Source of the DNA: Zobellia barbeyronii | GTDB lineage: Bacteria > Bacteroidota > Bacteroidia > Flavobacteriales > Flavobacteriaceae | DNA length: 64,000 nt | Assembly (NCBI RefSeq): GCF_018603515.1 | Contig: NZ_JACATN010000006.1 | Coordinates: 267,933-331,932 of the forward strand | Direction: 5' to 3' | Shown: piece by piece, positions 54,317-64,000 of the stretch | Position numbering within the stretch: the first letter of the stretch is position 1 | Layout: each line of letters starts with the position of its first letter | The notes under the pieces: model-generated | Database searches by the model: none | Told to the model about the DNA's origin: nothing | What the model saw: the letters and a program-made list of their open reading frames with translations, nothing else | Program-made: the position numbers and the translations under genes

Positions 54317-55405
54317 ATGACTAAAAAGTCCCTTTTCATGAGTACAAAAACGGTGCACGTTAAAAATTGTTTATTAGGTTATGGTTATGCTTCCTTAATT
54401 GCCTATCACAAATTACTTAAAACAAACAATCACGAAGATATTCTGATACTTAGAAATGAGAATTCTACACCAATCTTTTCAATAGAACACGAGGGAACCC
54501 GTTTTAGTCCCCTACCAATTTTCCCTGTTGAAGAATCTGAGCTTTACAATTCAGATTTATTCGATGATGTTCCAAAACAAGATCCTATTTCAGTCAGCTT
54601 TTCCGAACTGACTAATTTTAATTATAAAGATCACTCTATAGAGGAGGGCTCACTAGCATCATTCATGCTATCTAATCAAGGTATTGATCAGAGATTATGT
54701 CTAGGGTTGAAACAATGGGGAGATTCAATGCTTTCTAAACCTTTCAGTCAAGTTCAGGATAAAATTAAAAGACACTACATATCAAAAAGCGGTAATACAA
54801 GAATAGGCTATGTAAACGGCAAATCAATTTTTAAGTATGCTATTAATAAGCTAAATCCTGAAGTATTAAATTACAGCAATATTCAGAAAATAGATATTGA
54901 GAAAAAAGAAGTTCATACCAATGATTACATCATTAAATATGAAAAATTAATTTCAACTATACCGTTTCATTATTTGCTTGACCTTTGCGGATTAAAACAT
55001 AACCACAATACTGACTTCGCAAGCGCATACTTTTACTTCTTCAAGTATAAAACCGGTTTCAAAGAAAACCAAGTGGTGTATGATTGTGATTTCAATTCTG
55101 ATATTCTCCGCGTTTTTTCAATAAAAAATGATTTTCTACTCGCTCAATTAAGAAGTGATAAGCACGGTCAGATACCTGTTGAAAAAATAAGAAAAAGAGT
55201 TCAAGAATTGGCGCCCACTATAGAGGGGTTAGAATTTGCACAAGAACTTTTTGTGCCCATGTGCTACCCATTAGAACTTATTACAGAACCTAGCACTCTT
55301 GAAAGTATTGCTAGACTCAAAGAAAACGAAGTAGTTCCTTTTGGACGATTTGGTGAATGGGGATATTCCGATTTACATGAGCTAGATTGGTCTAACATCT
55401 TTTAG
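54317..55405 (+). CDS. Divergent FAD/NAD-binding oxidoreductase-like protein (UGM/amine-oxidase fold)
   Basis: A 362-residue protein. The N-terminus has a Rossmann-like strand with a decayed dinucleotide motif (LLGYGYAS in place of GxGxxG) and an acidic end of the second strand (LILRNEN). The C-terminus closes with PFGRFGEWGYSD, close to the FAD-binding tail of UDP-galactopyranose mutase and protoporphyrinogen-oxidase-like proteins. The middle string LISTIPFHYLLD also fits. No close family name is offered. Cofactor binding and function are unknown. A nearby ATG at 54338 is an equally possible start. Confidence 0.6.
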   Translation: MTKKSLFMSTKTVHVKNCLLGYGYASLIAYHKLLKTNNHEDILILRNENSTPIFSIEHEGTRFSPLPIFPVEESELYNSDLFDDVPKQDPISVSFSELTNFNYKDHSIEEGSLASFMLSNQGIDQRLCLGLKQWGDSMLSKPFSQVQDKIKRHYISKSGNTRIGYVNGKSIFKYAINKLNPEVLNYSNIQKIDIEKKEVHTNDYIIKYEKLISTIPFHYLLDLCGLKHNHNTDFASAYFYFFKYKTGFKENQVVYDCDFNSDILRVFSIKNDFLLAQLRSDKHGQIPVEKIRKRVQELAPTIEGLEFAQELFVPMCYPLELITEPSTLESIARLKENEVVPFGRFGEWGYSDLHELDWSNIF

Positions 55406-55551
55406 TCAAACCTAGTACGCTTTCTTAAAAGGATATTGATTAAAGCTGAAATTAGTTAATTTTACATTTCACCTATCCATTAAAAAAAATAGCTGCCGAA
55501 AATCATATCGTTCCATCACTTTCATCTCCAATCCGACTTCAGGAATATGGT

Positions 55552-56349
55552 GTGGGGATTTTCATGAGTGTACCTACCAAGTCGGCATTAAAGAAAGTTC
55601 TCAAAAAAAAATATGTAGAAGTAGACGGTGCAATTGCTACGACAGCCACCTATATAATTGGTGGCGAAAGAATTACATTATCAATTCCAAACGAAACGGA
55701 CTCTAGCAAAAAGTTGATTTTCCCTTTGAATGTCCTATTTGAAGACGAACATCTTGCTATACTACACAAACCTGCTGGTATTCTTGTTAGTGGTAATAGC
55801 TTTAAAACTATGGCCGATGCTCTACCTCAAAACTTAAAACCAAGTGCACTAATTGATACTACTAAACCACAACCCGTTCATAGGCTGGATTATGCTACAA
55901 CGGGCGTTTTATTAACAGGAAAAACAGGGAGTGCCATTCGTAAACTCAATCAACTTTTTCAGGACAAAAAAGTTCAAAAAGTATACTATGCGGTAACTAT
56001 TGGAGAAATGCCTCCGCACGGAAAAATCACCACTCCCATAGATAATAAGATTGCCGAGAGTCATTTTGAGGTTATCCAGTCCGTTGCTTCCGAAAAATAC
56101 GCAACTCTCAATCTGGTAAAACTTGACCCGAAAACTGGAAGACGCCATCAGCTACGAAAACATCTAGCTTCCATAAGCAACCCTATTCTTGGGGATCAAA
56201 CCTACGGTAGAGAAGGTTTTATTTTGAAGGGAAAAGGCCTTTACCTTCATGCCTATTCCCTAGAATTCATCCACCCTTTTACAGAAGAGAAAATCAGTAT
56301 AAAAGATGATTTACCGGAACGGTTTACCAAAATATTTGGTTCTATTTAA
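55552..56349 (+). CDS. RluA-family pseudouridine synthase with a non-standard or lost start
   Basis: This RNA pseudouridine synthase has the catalytic Asp in the RluA motif HRLDYATTG and the later GRRHQLRKHLA. The annotated start is a GTG, giving 265 residues. The open frame clearly continues upstream: from 55501 it encodes NHIVPSLSSPIRLQEYGVGIF, the usual N-terminal S4-like region of this flavobacterial family. No ATG, GTG or TTG is in frame between the stop at 55453 and 55552. The best position for a start is ATA at 55489, which would be one base from ATG. Target site unknown. Confidence 0.8.
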   Translation: MGIFMSVPTKSALKKVLKKKYVEVDGAIATTATYIIGGERITLSIPNETDSSKKLIFPLNVLFEDEHLAILHKPAGILVSGNSFKTMADALPQNLKPSALIDTTKPQPVHRLDYATTGVLLTGKTGSAIRKLNQLFQDKKVQKVYYAVTIGEMPPHGKITTPIDNKIAESHFEVIQSVASEKYATLNLVKLDPKTGRRHQLRKHLASISNPILGDQTYGREGFILKGKGLYLHAYSLEFIHPFTEEKISIKDDLPERFTKIFGSI

Positions 56350-56366
56350 CCTGTATCACCCCGTGA

Positions 56367-57473
56367 TTAAGCAAAAATTTCCCAATCTTTAAAAACAGGC
56401 TCATAGCCCTGTTTCTTTATCATTTCACTGATTTCCGCCGTAGAGCGTTCATCGGAAATTTCGAATTGCTCTAGAGATTCTGGTTCCGCTGTATAACCTC
56501 CCGGATTGGTTTTAGATTCCGCACTGATAGATGTAATTCCCAGTTTTATAATATTGTTCCGAAACGTTTCACTCTCCCTTGTGGACATGGAGAGTTCTAC
56601 ATCTTCATCTAAAAGTCGATATGCACAAATCAACTGAACCAAATCAGAATCAGTCATTTCAACTTTGGGCTGCACATCACCTTGATGCGGTCTCAACCTT
56701 GGAAATGAAATACTGTACTTGGTTTTCCAATAGGTCTTTTGCAAGTATCTTAAATGTAAAGCCGTATAAAAACTATCTACACGCCAGTCTTCTAATCCGA
56801 ACAAAGCACCTATTCCTATTTTATGAATTCCAGCCTTTCCTAATCGGTCTGGGGTATCTAATCGGTAATGGAAATTCGACTTTTTACCTTTAGGGTGATG
56901 TACTTTATAAGTAGCTTCATGATACGTTTCTTGATATACCAAAACAGCATACAGCCCAGCCTCCATCAACTCTTCATATTCTTCTTGATCCATGGGCTGC
57001 ACCTCCATACTAATATTTGAGAAATGTGTTTTTATTAACTCAATAGCATGTTTGATATACGCTACACCTACTTTTCTGTTGGCTTCACCCGTTACCAATA
57101 AAATATGGTCATAACCCAATGCCTTTATATGCGCAACCTCTTTTAAAATCTCCGCATCACTCAAAGTTTTCCGAGGAATTTTATTGGTCATACTAAACCC
57201 GCAATACGTACAAATGTTCTGGCATTCGTTAGACAAGTACATGGGCAGATACATCTGTATGGTGTTACCAAAACGCTTCTTGGTCAGCCCATGACTCCGC
57301 TGTGCCATTTCTTCTAGAAAAGGTTTGGCGGCAGGAGAAATCAGTGTTTTAAAATCATCTAACGAAATTTTATCTTTCTTTAGAACTGCTGCCACTTCTG
57401 CCTCGGTAACCGCATAAATTTCTTGCTCAAGAGTATTCCAATCATGTGCATCAAATGTTTCTCTAAAGGACAT
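56367..57473 (-). CDS. thiH: 2-iminoacetate synthase ThiH
   Basis: This 368-residue radical SAM enzyme splits tyrosine to dehydroglycine for the thiazole ring of thiamine. The 4Fe-4S cysteines are C84, C88 and C91 in the CxxxCxxC motif. The length is normal and the C-terminal half has PRLRPHQGDVQP-type family residues. It is the last gene of the thiamine operon, 10 bases after thiG. The oxygen-tolerant alternative ThiO is not encoded here. Confidence 0.95.
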   Translation of the reverse strand: MSFRETFDAHDWNTLEQEIYAVTEAEVAAVLKKDKISLDDFKTLISPAAKPFLEEMAQRSHGLTKKRFGNTIQMYLPMYLSNECQNICTYCGFSMTNKIPRKTLSDAEILKEVAHIKALGYDHILLVTGEANRKVGVAYIKHAIELIKTHFSNISMEVQPMDQEEYEELMEAGLYAVLVYQETYHEATYKVHHPKGKKSNFHYRLDTPDRLGKAGIHKIGIGALFGLEDWRVDSFYTALHLRYLQKTYWKTKYSISFPRLRPHQGDVQPKVEMTDSDLVQLICAYRLLDEDVELSMSTRESETFRNNIIKLGITSISAESKTNPGGYTAEPESLEQFEISDERSTAEISEMIKKQGYEPVFKDWEIFA

Positions 57474-57483
57474 AAGGTCTATT

Positions 57484-58254
57484 TTAATTCAAAAATGAGG
57501 TAAGTGGACTACTAGCTTCAGCTACTTCTTTCATAGGAGCCAATTTTGCTCGGTACGCCATTCGGCCAGCTTCGACCGCCATTTTAAAGGCAATTGCCAT
57601 TTCAACCGGACTTTGGGAAACTGCTATGGCTGTATTCACCAAAACAGCATCTGCACCAAGTTCCATGGCATATGCCGCATGAGATGGTGCTCCTATACCT
57701 GCATCTACAATTACCGGAACGTTACTTTGTTCAATAATAATCTTAAGAAAATCATCTGTTTTTATTCCTTTGTTACTGCCAATAGGCGCACCCAAAGGCA
57801 TTACACATTGTACACCCACATCTTCCAATCGCTTGCACAAAACAGGGTCAGCATGGATATAAGGCATCACCACAAAACCTAATTTCACTAATTCTTCAGC
57901 TGCTTTTAAAGTTTCTATAGGGTCAGGTAAAAGATACCTTGGGTCTGGGTGAATCTCCAATTTCATCCAATTGGTTTCTAAAGCCTCACGTGCCAATTGT
58001 GCTGCAAAAACAGCTTCCTTAGCAGTTCTCACCCCAGAAGTATTTGGTAATAAGTTGATTTGTTCAGCATTCAGGCTCTTGAGCATATCATCAGACTTAT
58101 TGTCTACCTCTACCCTTTTGAGCGCAACGGTAACCAATTCACTTTCCGAAGCCAGAATAGCTTCCCTCATTTTTTCCGAACTCGAAAACTTGCCCGTACC
58201 GGTAAATAACCTTGAGGTAAAGGTTTTATCTGCTATTTGAAGTGCATCTGTCAT
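57484..58254 (-). CDS. thiG: Thiazole synthase ThiG
   Basis: This 256-residue TIM-barrel enzyme builds the thiazole ring from DXP, dehydroglycine and the ThiS thiocarboxylate. The N-terminal FTGTGKF, the Schiff-base Lys near 98 (WMKLEIHPD), [11 protein letters not shown] and the [31 protein letters not shown] C-terminal loop are all present. It lies 2 bases after thiE and 10 before thiH. Confidence 0.96.
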   Translation of the reverse strand: MTDALQIADKTFTSRLFTGTGKFSSSEKMREAILASESELVTVALKRVEVDNKSDDMLKSLNAEQINLLPNTSGVRTAKEAVFAAQLAREALETNWMKLEIHPDPRYLLPDPIETLKAAEELVKLGFVVMPYIHADPVLCKRLEDVGVQCVMPLGAPIGSNKGIKTDDFLKIIIEQSNVPVIVDAGIGAPSHAAYAMELGADAVLVNTAIAVSQSPVEMAIAFKMAVEAGRMAYRAKLAPMKEVAEASSPLTSFLN

Positions 58255-58256
58255 AT

Positions 58257-58916
58257 CTAAAAATTTGTTTCCCTATCCCAAGGTTGTTCGTTGGTAGAAG
58301 ACGCTTTCAAGAGTTTATGAAACGCATTTATTTTATTAAAATCCTTAGTTATTTCACCTGATGCTGCAATTCCGTAAACACCTGTTTTTAAAATTTCCAG
58401 CACATCATCTATGGTAATTCCGCCAATGGCGATAATGGGCGTATCTGATTTTAATTCCTCCACAATACTTTGATAGCCTATAAGTGGAATAATTGGACTC
58501 AAATTTTCTTTTGTAGTAGTAAACCGAAAAGGGCCTAAACCAATATAGTTTACTCCTTTTTTAACTAAAGCCAAGCAGTCATCCAAAGTATTTGCCGTAC
58601 CTCCAATGATATAGTAATCACCCAAAAACTTACGGGCAACTGCTGGGTCGGCATCAGTTTTACCCAGGTGCACACCATCTGCCTTTACTTCTTTGGCAAT
58701 TTGATAATGGTCATTAATAATTAATCGTGTCTGAAAATGCCCCGTAATTTCTCTTGCCTTTTCGGCAGTCTTTAACACCACACTTTTCTTTACGTTTTTT
58801 AAGCGCAATTGTACCAATTCAGCTCCCGATGTACAGGCTTTCTGAATGTTTTCTAAATGCTCTTCAGGCGTCTTTCCTTGAGAAATATAATGTAGTTTTG
58901 GTATAATCATAATCAT
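58257..58916 (-). CDS. thiE: Thiamine-phosphate synthase ThiE
   Basis: This 219-residue barrel enzyme joins HMP-pyrophosphate and thiazole phosphate. The phosphate and pyrimidine site motifs are intact: [31 protein letters not shown] and the [16 protein letters not shown] loop, then AIGGIT. It overlaps the TenI/ThiE-like gene by 4 bases. This is the copy with complete catalytic motifs. Confidence 0.93.
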   Translation of the reverse strand: MIMIIPKLHYISQGKTPEEHLENIQKACTSGAELVQLRLKNVKKSVVLKTAEKAREITGHFQTRLIINDHYQIAKEVKADGVHLGKTDADPAVARKFLGDYYIIGGTANTLDDCLALVKKGVNYIGLGPFRFTTTKENLSPIIPLIGYQSIVEELKSDTPIIAIGGITIDDVLEILKTGVYGIAASGEITKDFNKINAFHKLLKASSTNEQPWDRETNF

Positions 58917-59506
58917 GTGTTTCTATAAAATTCTTGCATCGCCTTAAAATCATCTATAGGCGTCTTACTATTCCAGATTCCTCCTAAAACTCCTACACCT
59001 TGAAATCCTAATTTTTGAATTTCTGACAAGTTGTTTTTGGTTACACCACCCATACCAATAATTCTTTTATCAATATGGTTTACATTAAATCCCCTACCCT
59101 CATATCCCTTCTTTGAAATAGATGAAAATACCGGACTCAATAAATGGTAATCAAATTCAAAACCGCAAGCTTCTAACTCTTCTGGTTCATGAAAAGAAGA
59201 ACTAATGGTTTTTCCATACATACTAAGGTTTAAAAAATATTGACCTGGATTGTCTATATTATCCCGCCTTTTCTGTTCCTGAAAATGAATACCTTTTAAA
59301 TTAAAGGTATTTACCAACTCATGATGATGGTGCACCACTATCTTATTATGATACTTCTCTTCTATTAAATTTAAATAGTCGCAATACTGTTGGTAATCCT
59401 TATTAGGTTTTCTTAAATGATAATATTCCAACCCTTCCTCAAACAGGCGATTAAGTATGTCTATTTCATTTATTACATCTTCTTCTGGTGCTATTAATAC
59501 AATCAT
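58913..59506 (-). CDS. TenI/ThiE-like protein (possible thiazole tautomerase)
   Basis: A 197-residue barrel related to ThiE but changed at the active site. The ND of the pyrimidine-phosphate site is replaced by HHHHE, and the HLGQ-type loop reads IHFQEQ. The later SSISKKGYEGRGF loop looks more like TenI, the aromatase that isomerises the thiazole tautomer. The catalytic His of B. subtilis TenI is not evident at that position. It lies between thiC and thiE, so a thiamine role is safe, but the exact step is inferred. Confidence 0.7.
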   Translation of the reverse strand: MIVLIAPEEDVINEIDILNRLFEEGLEYYHLRKPNKDYQQYCDYLNLIEEKYHNKIVVHHHHELVNTFNLKGIHFQEQKRRDNIDNPGQYFLNLSMYGKTISSSFHEPEELEACGFEFDYHLLSPVFSSISKKGYEGRGFNVNHIDKRIIGMGGVTKNNLSEIQKLGFQGVGVLGGIWNSKTPIDDFKAMQEFYRNT

Positions 59507-59657
59507 ACTTTAAATCTATTTTTCAATATTTAGCCCTGATTCTAGTAACATCTTTTTTAGTTACTTTTTGTAAAGCTATAAAAGATAAAGTGTAAAGCAG
59601 GTTCCCGCCTCCAAATTGTAGAAAGTGATAGAAGTAAGATCACCTAACAACTATGAA

Positions 59658-61541
<1,884 letters not shown>

Positions 61542-61618
61542 CTAATTGCTTTTACTCGTTTATATATAGTTTTCTAAATTCAATTGATTTTTCGCTTTGC
61601 GCTAAAACTGTATTCCAA

Positions 61619-61822
61619 TTATCCGCCTTGAGCGGCCTGAATAACCAATACCTTATCCTGGTCTTTCAACTCCTGGGTTTGCCAATTATTTTTTGAAACA
61701 ACCTGTTCGTTTATAGCGACGGCCACACCATTTAAAGAAGAATCAATTTGTTGTAAAAATTGATGAATGGTAGTATTAGAGTTGACCTCTAACCGCTTTT
61801 GGTTCATGTGAATAGTTATCAT
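61619..61822 (-). CDS. thiS: Sulfur carrier protein ThiS
   Basis: A 67-residue ubiquitin-fold sulfur carrier ending in Gly-Gly (AAQGG). I chose the ATG at 61822 (MITIHMNQ). A longer frame from 61882 would translate part of the riboswitch leader and adds unusual residues. It is the first gene of the TPP-controlled operon. Its activating adenylyltransferase ThiF is not in the operon. Confidence 0.9.
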   Translation of the reverse strand: MITIHMNQKRLEVNSNTTIHQFLQQIDSSLNGVAVAINEQVVSKNNWQTQELKDQDKVLVIQAAQGG

Positions 61823-61950
61823 ACAGTATAGATTTATGCTGTAAGAATAGAAGTCTAGAAAAGGTCTTTGAAAAGAAAACATTCCTATAGAAAAAAACGG
61901 AATATTCTAATGAAAAGGTTGTAAACACCCATTGCGAGGTGTTATTCAAC

Positions 61951-62026
61951 TTTTCCCTTCGGCGGTACTAACCGCATCAGGTTCAAAGGGTATGTCTCAG
62001 TTCCTTATTTCGGAACACCCCTAAAG
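61951..62026 (-). promoter_or_regulatory. TPP (thi-box) riboswitch before thiS
   Basis: On the minus strand this carries the conserved TPP-aptamer strings in order: GGGGTG, CTGAGA, ACCCTTTGAACCTGAT, GGTTAGTACC and GAAGGGAA. P1 pairs CTTT with AAAG and P3 pairs GTTCC with GGAAC. It should repress thiSCEGH when thiamine pyrophosphate is abundant. A 6-bp hairpin (AACACC/GGTGTT, 61924-61943) follows it, without a clear T run. Confidence 0.93.
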
Positions 62027-62035
62027 CTTACCCTA

Positions 62036-62043
62036 CAAATGTA
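62036..62043 (-). promoter_or_regulatory. Promoter -7 box (TACATTTG) of the thiamine operon
   Basis: An exact TAnnTTTG on the minus strand. Transcription would start near 62030, just before the first base of the riboswitch aptamer. No TTG half is seen. Confidence 0.5.
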
Positions 62044-62168
62044 TAGAATGAAACTGTTATAAAAATGAAAAAACTGAAGAAGTTTGTTTTTTAGGAGTTA
62101 TGTCGATAAACTAAAAATGTGACTATCTCCATTCTATCCTTACCTGAGAGTGATTTTATGGCACAAAT

Positions 62169-62201
62169 AAAAAGGGAAGGAGCATTGCTCCTTCCCTTTT
62201 T
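62169..62201. terminator. Bidirectional intrinsic terminator after the OmpA/PD40 gene
   Basis: A 15-bp perfect stem (62169-62183 with 62187-62201) starts with A5 and ends with T5. It lies 44 bases past the stop codon of the OmpA/PD40 gene. Confidence 0.9.
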
Positions 62202-62244
62202 ACTATGTAGTTAATGGTTTGTTTCTTTATTTGTTTATGCCGCT

Positions 62245-64000
62245 CTATTTCACGACGATGAATTCCGAACGTCTGTTCATCTGATGTTGCTCTTTGGTAC
62301 ATGGTACCCCGTTGCTACAATCGTTCGTCAGCTGCGTTTCGCCAAAGCCTTCAAAAGAAATGCGGCCTTCATCGATTCCCTGTTCCACCAAGTACGCTGC
62401 CGTGGACTTCGCCCTGTTTGCAGACAGACGTAGGTTATAGTTATCGTTGGCCCTTGAATCCGTATGCGATCCTACCTGTATCTTCACATTGGGATATTCG
62501 TTAAGATACGCCAATACCTTGTTCAAACTGATACGGGCATCTTCACGGATAAAGTGCTTGTCGAAATCGAAATAGATCGGTTCGATGTTCAGGTACTTCG
62601 CCAAGTCGGTCCCGATAGGTGCCGACTTGTCCGTTTGTGCCAATACCACTTCTATGCCCGTGGCGTCCTTCGCGTTCACCGTGGCGAATATCTTGTCGCC
62701 TTCGTCGTAGTCCGTTTTCGTGGCCACCACTTTGTAGTTTCCGTCCTCACAGTTCCCTTCCATGGCGAACGCACCGTTGGCGTCCGTTTCCGAGCTCGCT
62801 ATCAGGTTCTTCTTCGTATCGTATACCTTGATGGTCGCGTTGGCAAGCAAGGCTCCCGTCTTCTTGTCCTTCACCACCCCGGTAATGTTCGTATGGCAGG
62901 TAAAGTCCAATGGTTCCTTTTCTACAAAACTGTAGATATCGTCGTTTCCCTGTCCCCCTTTTCGGTTCGAGGCGAAAAAGCCCTTCTTCGTTCCCTCGTT
63001 CACGATATATGAAAAGTCGTCCTCTTCCCCGTTCAACGGTCTTCCTACGTTAAGTACCTTGCCGCTATCGTTCTTCAAATCCGTTCCGAATACATCGAGA
63101 CCTCCCAGTCCGGGATGTCCGTCAGACGAGAAATATAATATGTCCGATGCCGTTACGAAGGGAAAGGTCTCCCTCGCCTCCGTATTGATCTGTGGGCCCA
63201 GGTTCTGGGGTGCACCGAAAGTACCGTCCTCGTTTATCTCTACCGAAAAGATATCCGACTCCCCTGCCGTTCCCGGCATATCCGAGGCGAAATATAGCTT
63301 TGTCTCATCATTGTTCAAGGTAGGATGTGCCACCGAGTAGCTGTCCCCGTTAAAGGGAAGTTCTACGATATTGCCCCACTCTTCATCAATTAGATCGGCG
63401 CGATATATTTTTAGTCTGCTTATCCCTTCCTCGTCCCTGGAGAACTTTCCGTTGTTGGAGTTGTTCCTCGTGAAGTACATCGTCTTTCCGTCCTTGGTAA
63501 AGGCCGTGGAGGATTCATGGGTCTTCTTGTTCAGTTTCCGGTCCAGCTTGTCCAGTTCCGTGAAATTGCCCTGGTCGTCCCCGGTAGCCTTGTACAGGTT
63601 CAGAAAGGCGCCGTTGTTCCATCTGTGGATGTTCTTGGATACCAGTCCGCTGTCCCTTGCCGTGGAAAAGACCAGGTCCTTCCCGTAGAAAGAGGGCGCA
63701 AAATCCGATACCTTGGAGTTCAGTCCCAGGTTCTTCAGTTCGTACCTCCCCGAGCGTTCCTCGATCTGTTCCAGGTAGTCCTCGTTGTTGCCGAAGGCCA
63801 GGGCCCGCTGGTCGTTGGACCTTGCCGTCTTGAACTTGTTCATCCAAACGTCAGATGCATCGTACTTTTCCAGCGATTTTAACGTCTGGGCGTACCGGTA
63901 CATGTATTCCGGGTCGATATCCGTTATCCCCAACTGGAACAGTTGCCCGTACCAATTGGACGCCTCTTGGTAGTTCGCGTTCAAATAGTTCGCGTTACCC
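62245..64000 (-). CDS. OmpA family protein with PD40 repeats (N-terminus outside the window)
   Basis: At least 584 residues; the frame continues past the right edge and no real start is seen (a TTG at 63984 is internal). Order: TPR-like start, PD40/WD-like beta-propeller repeats (for example LYFASDMPGTAGESDIFSV, ILYFSSDGHPGLGGLDVF), a carboxypeptidase-regulatory-like domain (about 365-445), then the OmpA peptidoglycan-binding domain (FDFDKHFI, SHTDSRAND, RLSANRAKS). Such proteins often pair with PorP/SprF outer-membrane proteins. The DNA is far more GC-rich than elsewhere (about 60% in 63781-63840), with many long antisense frames as a result. Confidence 0.9.
   Translation of the reverse strand, partial: GNANYLNANYQEASNWYGQLFQLGITDIDPEYMYRYAQTLKSLEKYDASDVWMNKFKTARSNDQRALAFGNNEDYLEQIEERSGRYELKNLGLNSKVSDFAPSFYGKDLVFSTARDSGLVSKNIHRWNNGAFLNLYKATGDDQGNFTELDKLDRKLNKKTHESSTAFTKDGKTMYFTRNNSNNGKFSRDEEGISRLKIYRADLIDEEWGNIVELPFNGDSYSVAHPTLNNDETKLYFASDMPGTAGESDIFSVEINEDGTFGAPQNLGPQINTEARETFPFVTASDILYFSSDGHPGLGGLDVFGTDLKNDSGKVLNVGRPLNGEEDDFSYIVNEGTKKGFFASNRKGGQGNDDIYSFVEKEPLDFTCHTNITGVVKDKKTGALLANATIKVYDTKKNLIASSETDANGAFAMEGNCEDGNYKVVATKTDYDEGDKIFATVNAKDATGIEVVLAQTDKSAPIGTDLAKYLNIEPIYFDFDKHFIREDARISLNKVLAYLNEYPNVKIQVGSHTDSRANDNYNLRLSANRAKSTAAYLVEQGIDEGRISFEGFGETQLTNDCSNGVPCTKEQHQMNRRSEFIVVK

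Noticed and set aside
61823..61882. Longer start for thiS
   Set aside because: The added residues come from the leader after the riboswitch and do not resemble ThiS. The ATG at 61822 matches the family length.
62301..63973. Several long open frames on the plus strand opposite the OmpA/PD40 gene
   Set aside because: They are antisense shadows kept open by the high GC of this gene. They have no start signals, no recognisable domains and biased composition.

Overview
The window looks like chromosomal DNA from a marine-type, gliding member of the Flavobacteriaceae (phylum Bacteroidota). The evidence is a gldI gliding lipoprotein gene, many lipoproteins with short Bacteroidota-style signal peptides, AT-rich DNA with very short leaders, and repeated promoter boxes of the TTG-N17-23-TAnnTTTG type. 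Families typical of this group are also present (DUF3810, DUF6122, DUF6503, WbqC, OstA-like, OmpA/PD40). A genus close to Maribacter or Zobellia is only a guess. I see no rRNA, tRNA, CRISPR array, insertion sequence, phage gene or replication origin.

Layout. 1-3.2 kb: the end of an unknown gene, a DUF3810 membrane metallopeptidase-like protein, dipeptidase pepD and a DUF805 protein. 3.3-8.8 kb: a GH5 glucanase lipoprotein, a cyclophilin-FKBP fusion lipoprotein, gldI, an NrnA-type DHH phosphoesterase, a PhoD-like phosphatase and ndk. 8.9-17 kb: DUF721, a lipoprotein and recF on the minus strand; then TPR protein, ribH, a small membrane protein, mutL, two rhomboid proteases and a membrane-bound EEP-family phosphatase on the plus strand. 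17-21.2 kb: DUF6122, WbqC and a compact molybdenum-cofactor operon (moaD, moaC, mobA, moeB with rhodanese domain, tauE). 21.2-38.7 kb: mostly housekeeping genes (SpoU-type RNA methyltransferase, M48 protease, bifunctional RelA/SpoT, Fur-like regulator, purA, OstA-like protein, class III aminotransferase, TPR protein, two tandem DUF368 transporters, aroE, DUF349 protein, FAH-family protein). 38.8-43.6 kb: exported proteins (putative jelly-roll lipoprotein, esterase, M28 peptidase) and a DinB-like protein.

43.9-49.6 kb holds the most interesting unit, an eight-gene minus-strand operon encoding a nearly complete dedicated type II fatty-acid cycle: alpha/beta hydrolase, FabG-like reductase, FabA-like dehydratase, FabZ-like hotdog protein, its own acyl carrier protein, FabB-like ketosynthase, FabI-like enoyl reductase and AcpS-like phosphopantetheinyl transferase. 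It lacks the signature genes of flexirubin, aryl-polyene or PUFA clusters, so it probably makes a specialised acyl chain of unknown identity. 50-56.3 kb: an FG-GAP lipoprotein, a YoaK-family membrane protein, a glycosyltransferase, a divergent UDP-galactopyranose-mutase-like protein, and an RluA-family pseudouridine synthase whose conserved N-terminus lies upstream of any ordinary start codon. 56.4-62 kb: a TPP-riboswitch-led thiamine operon (thiS, thiC, TenI/ThiE-like, thiE, thiG, thiH) with no thiF or thiD. 62.2-64 kb: the C-terminal part of an OmpA/PD40 protein whose DNA is strikingly GC-rich compared with everything else here.

All family assignments rest on motifs read by eye; no database search was possible.
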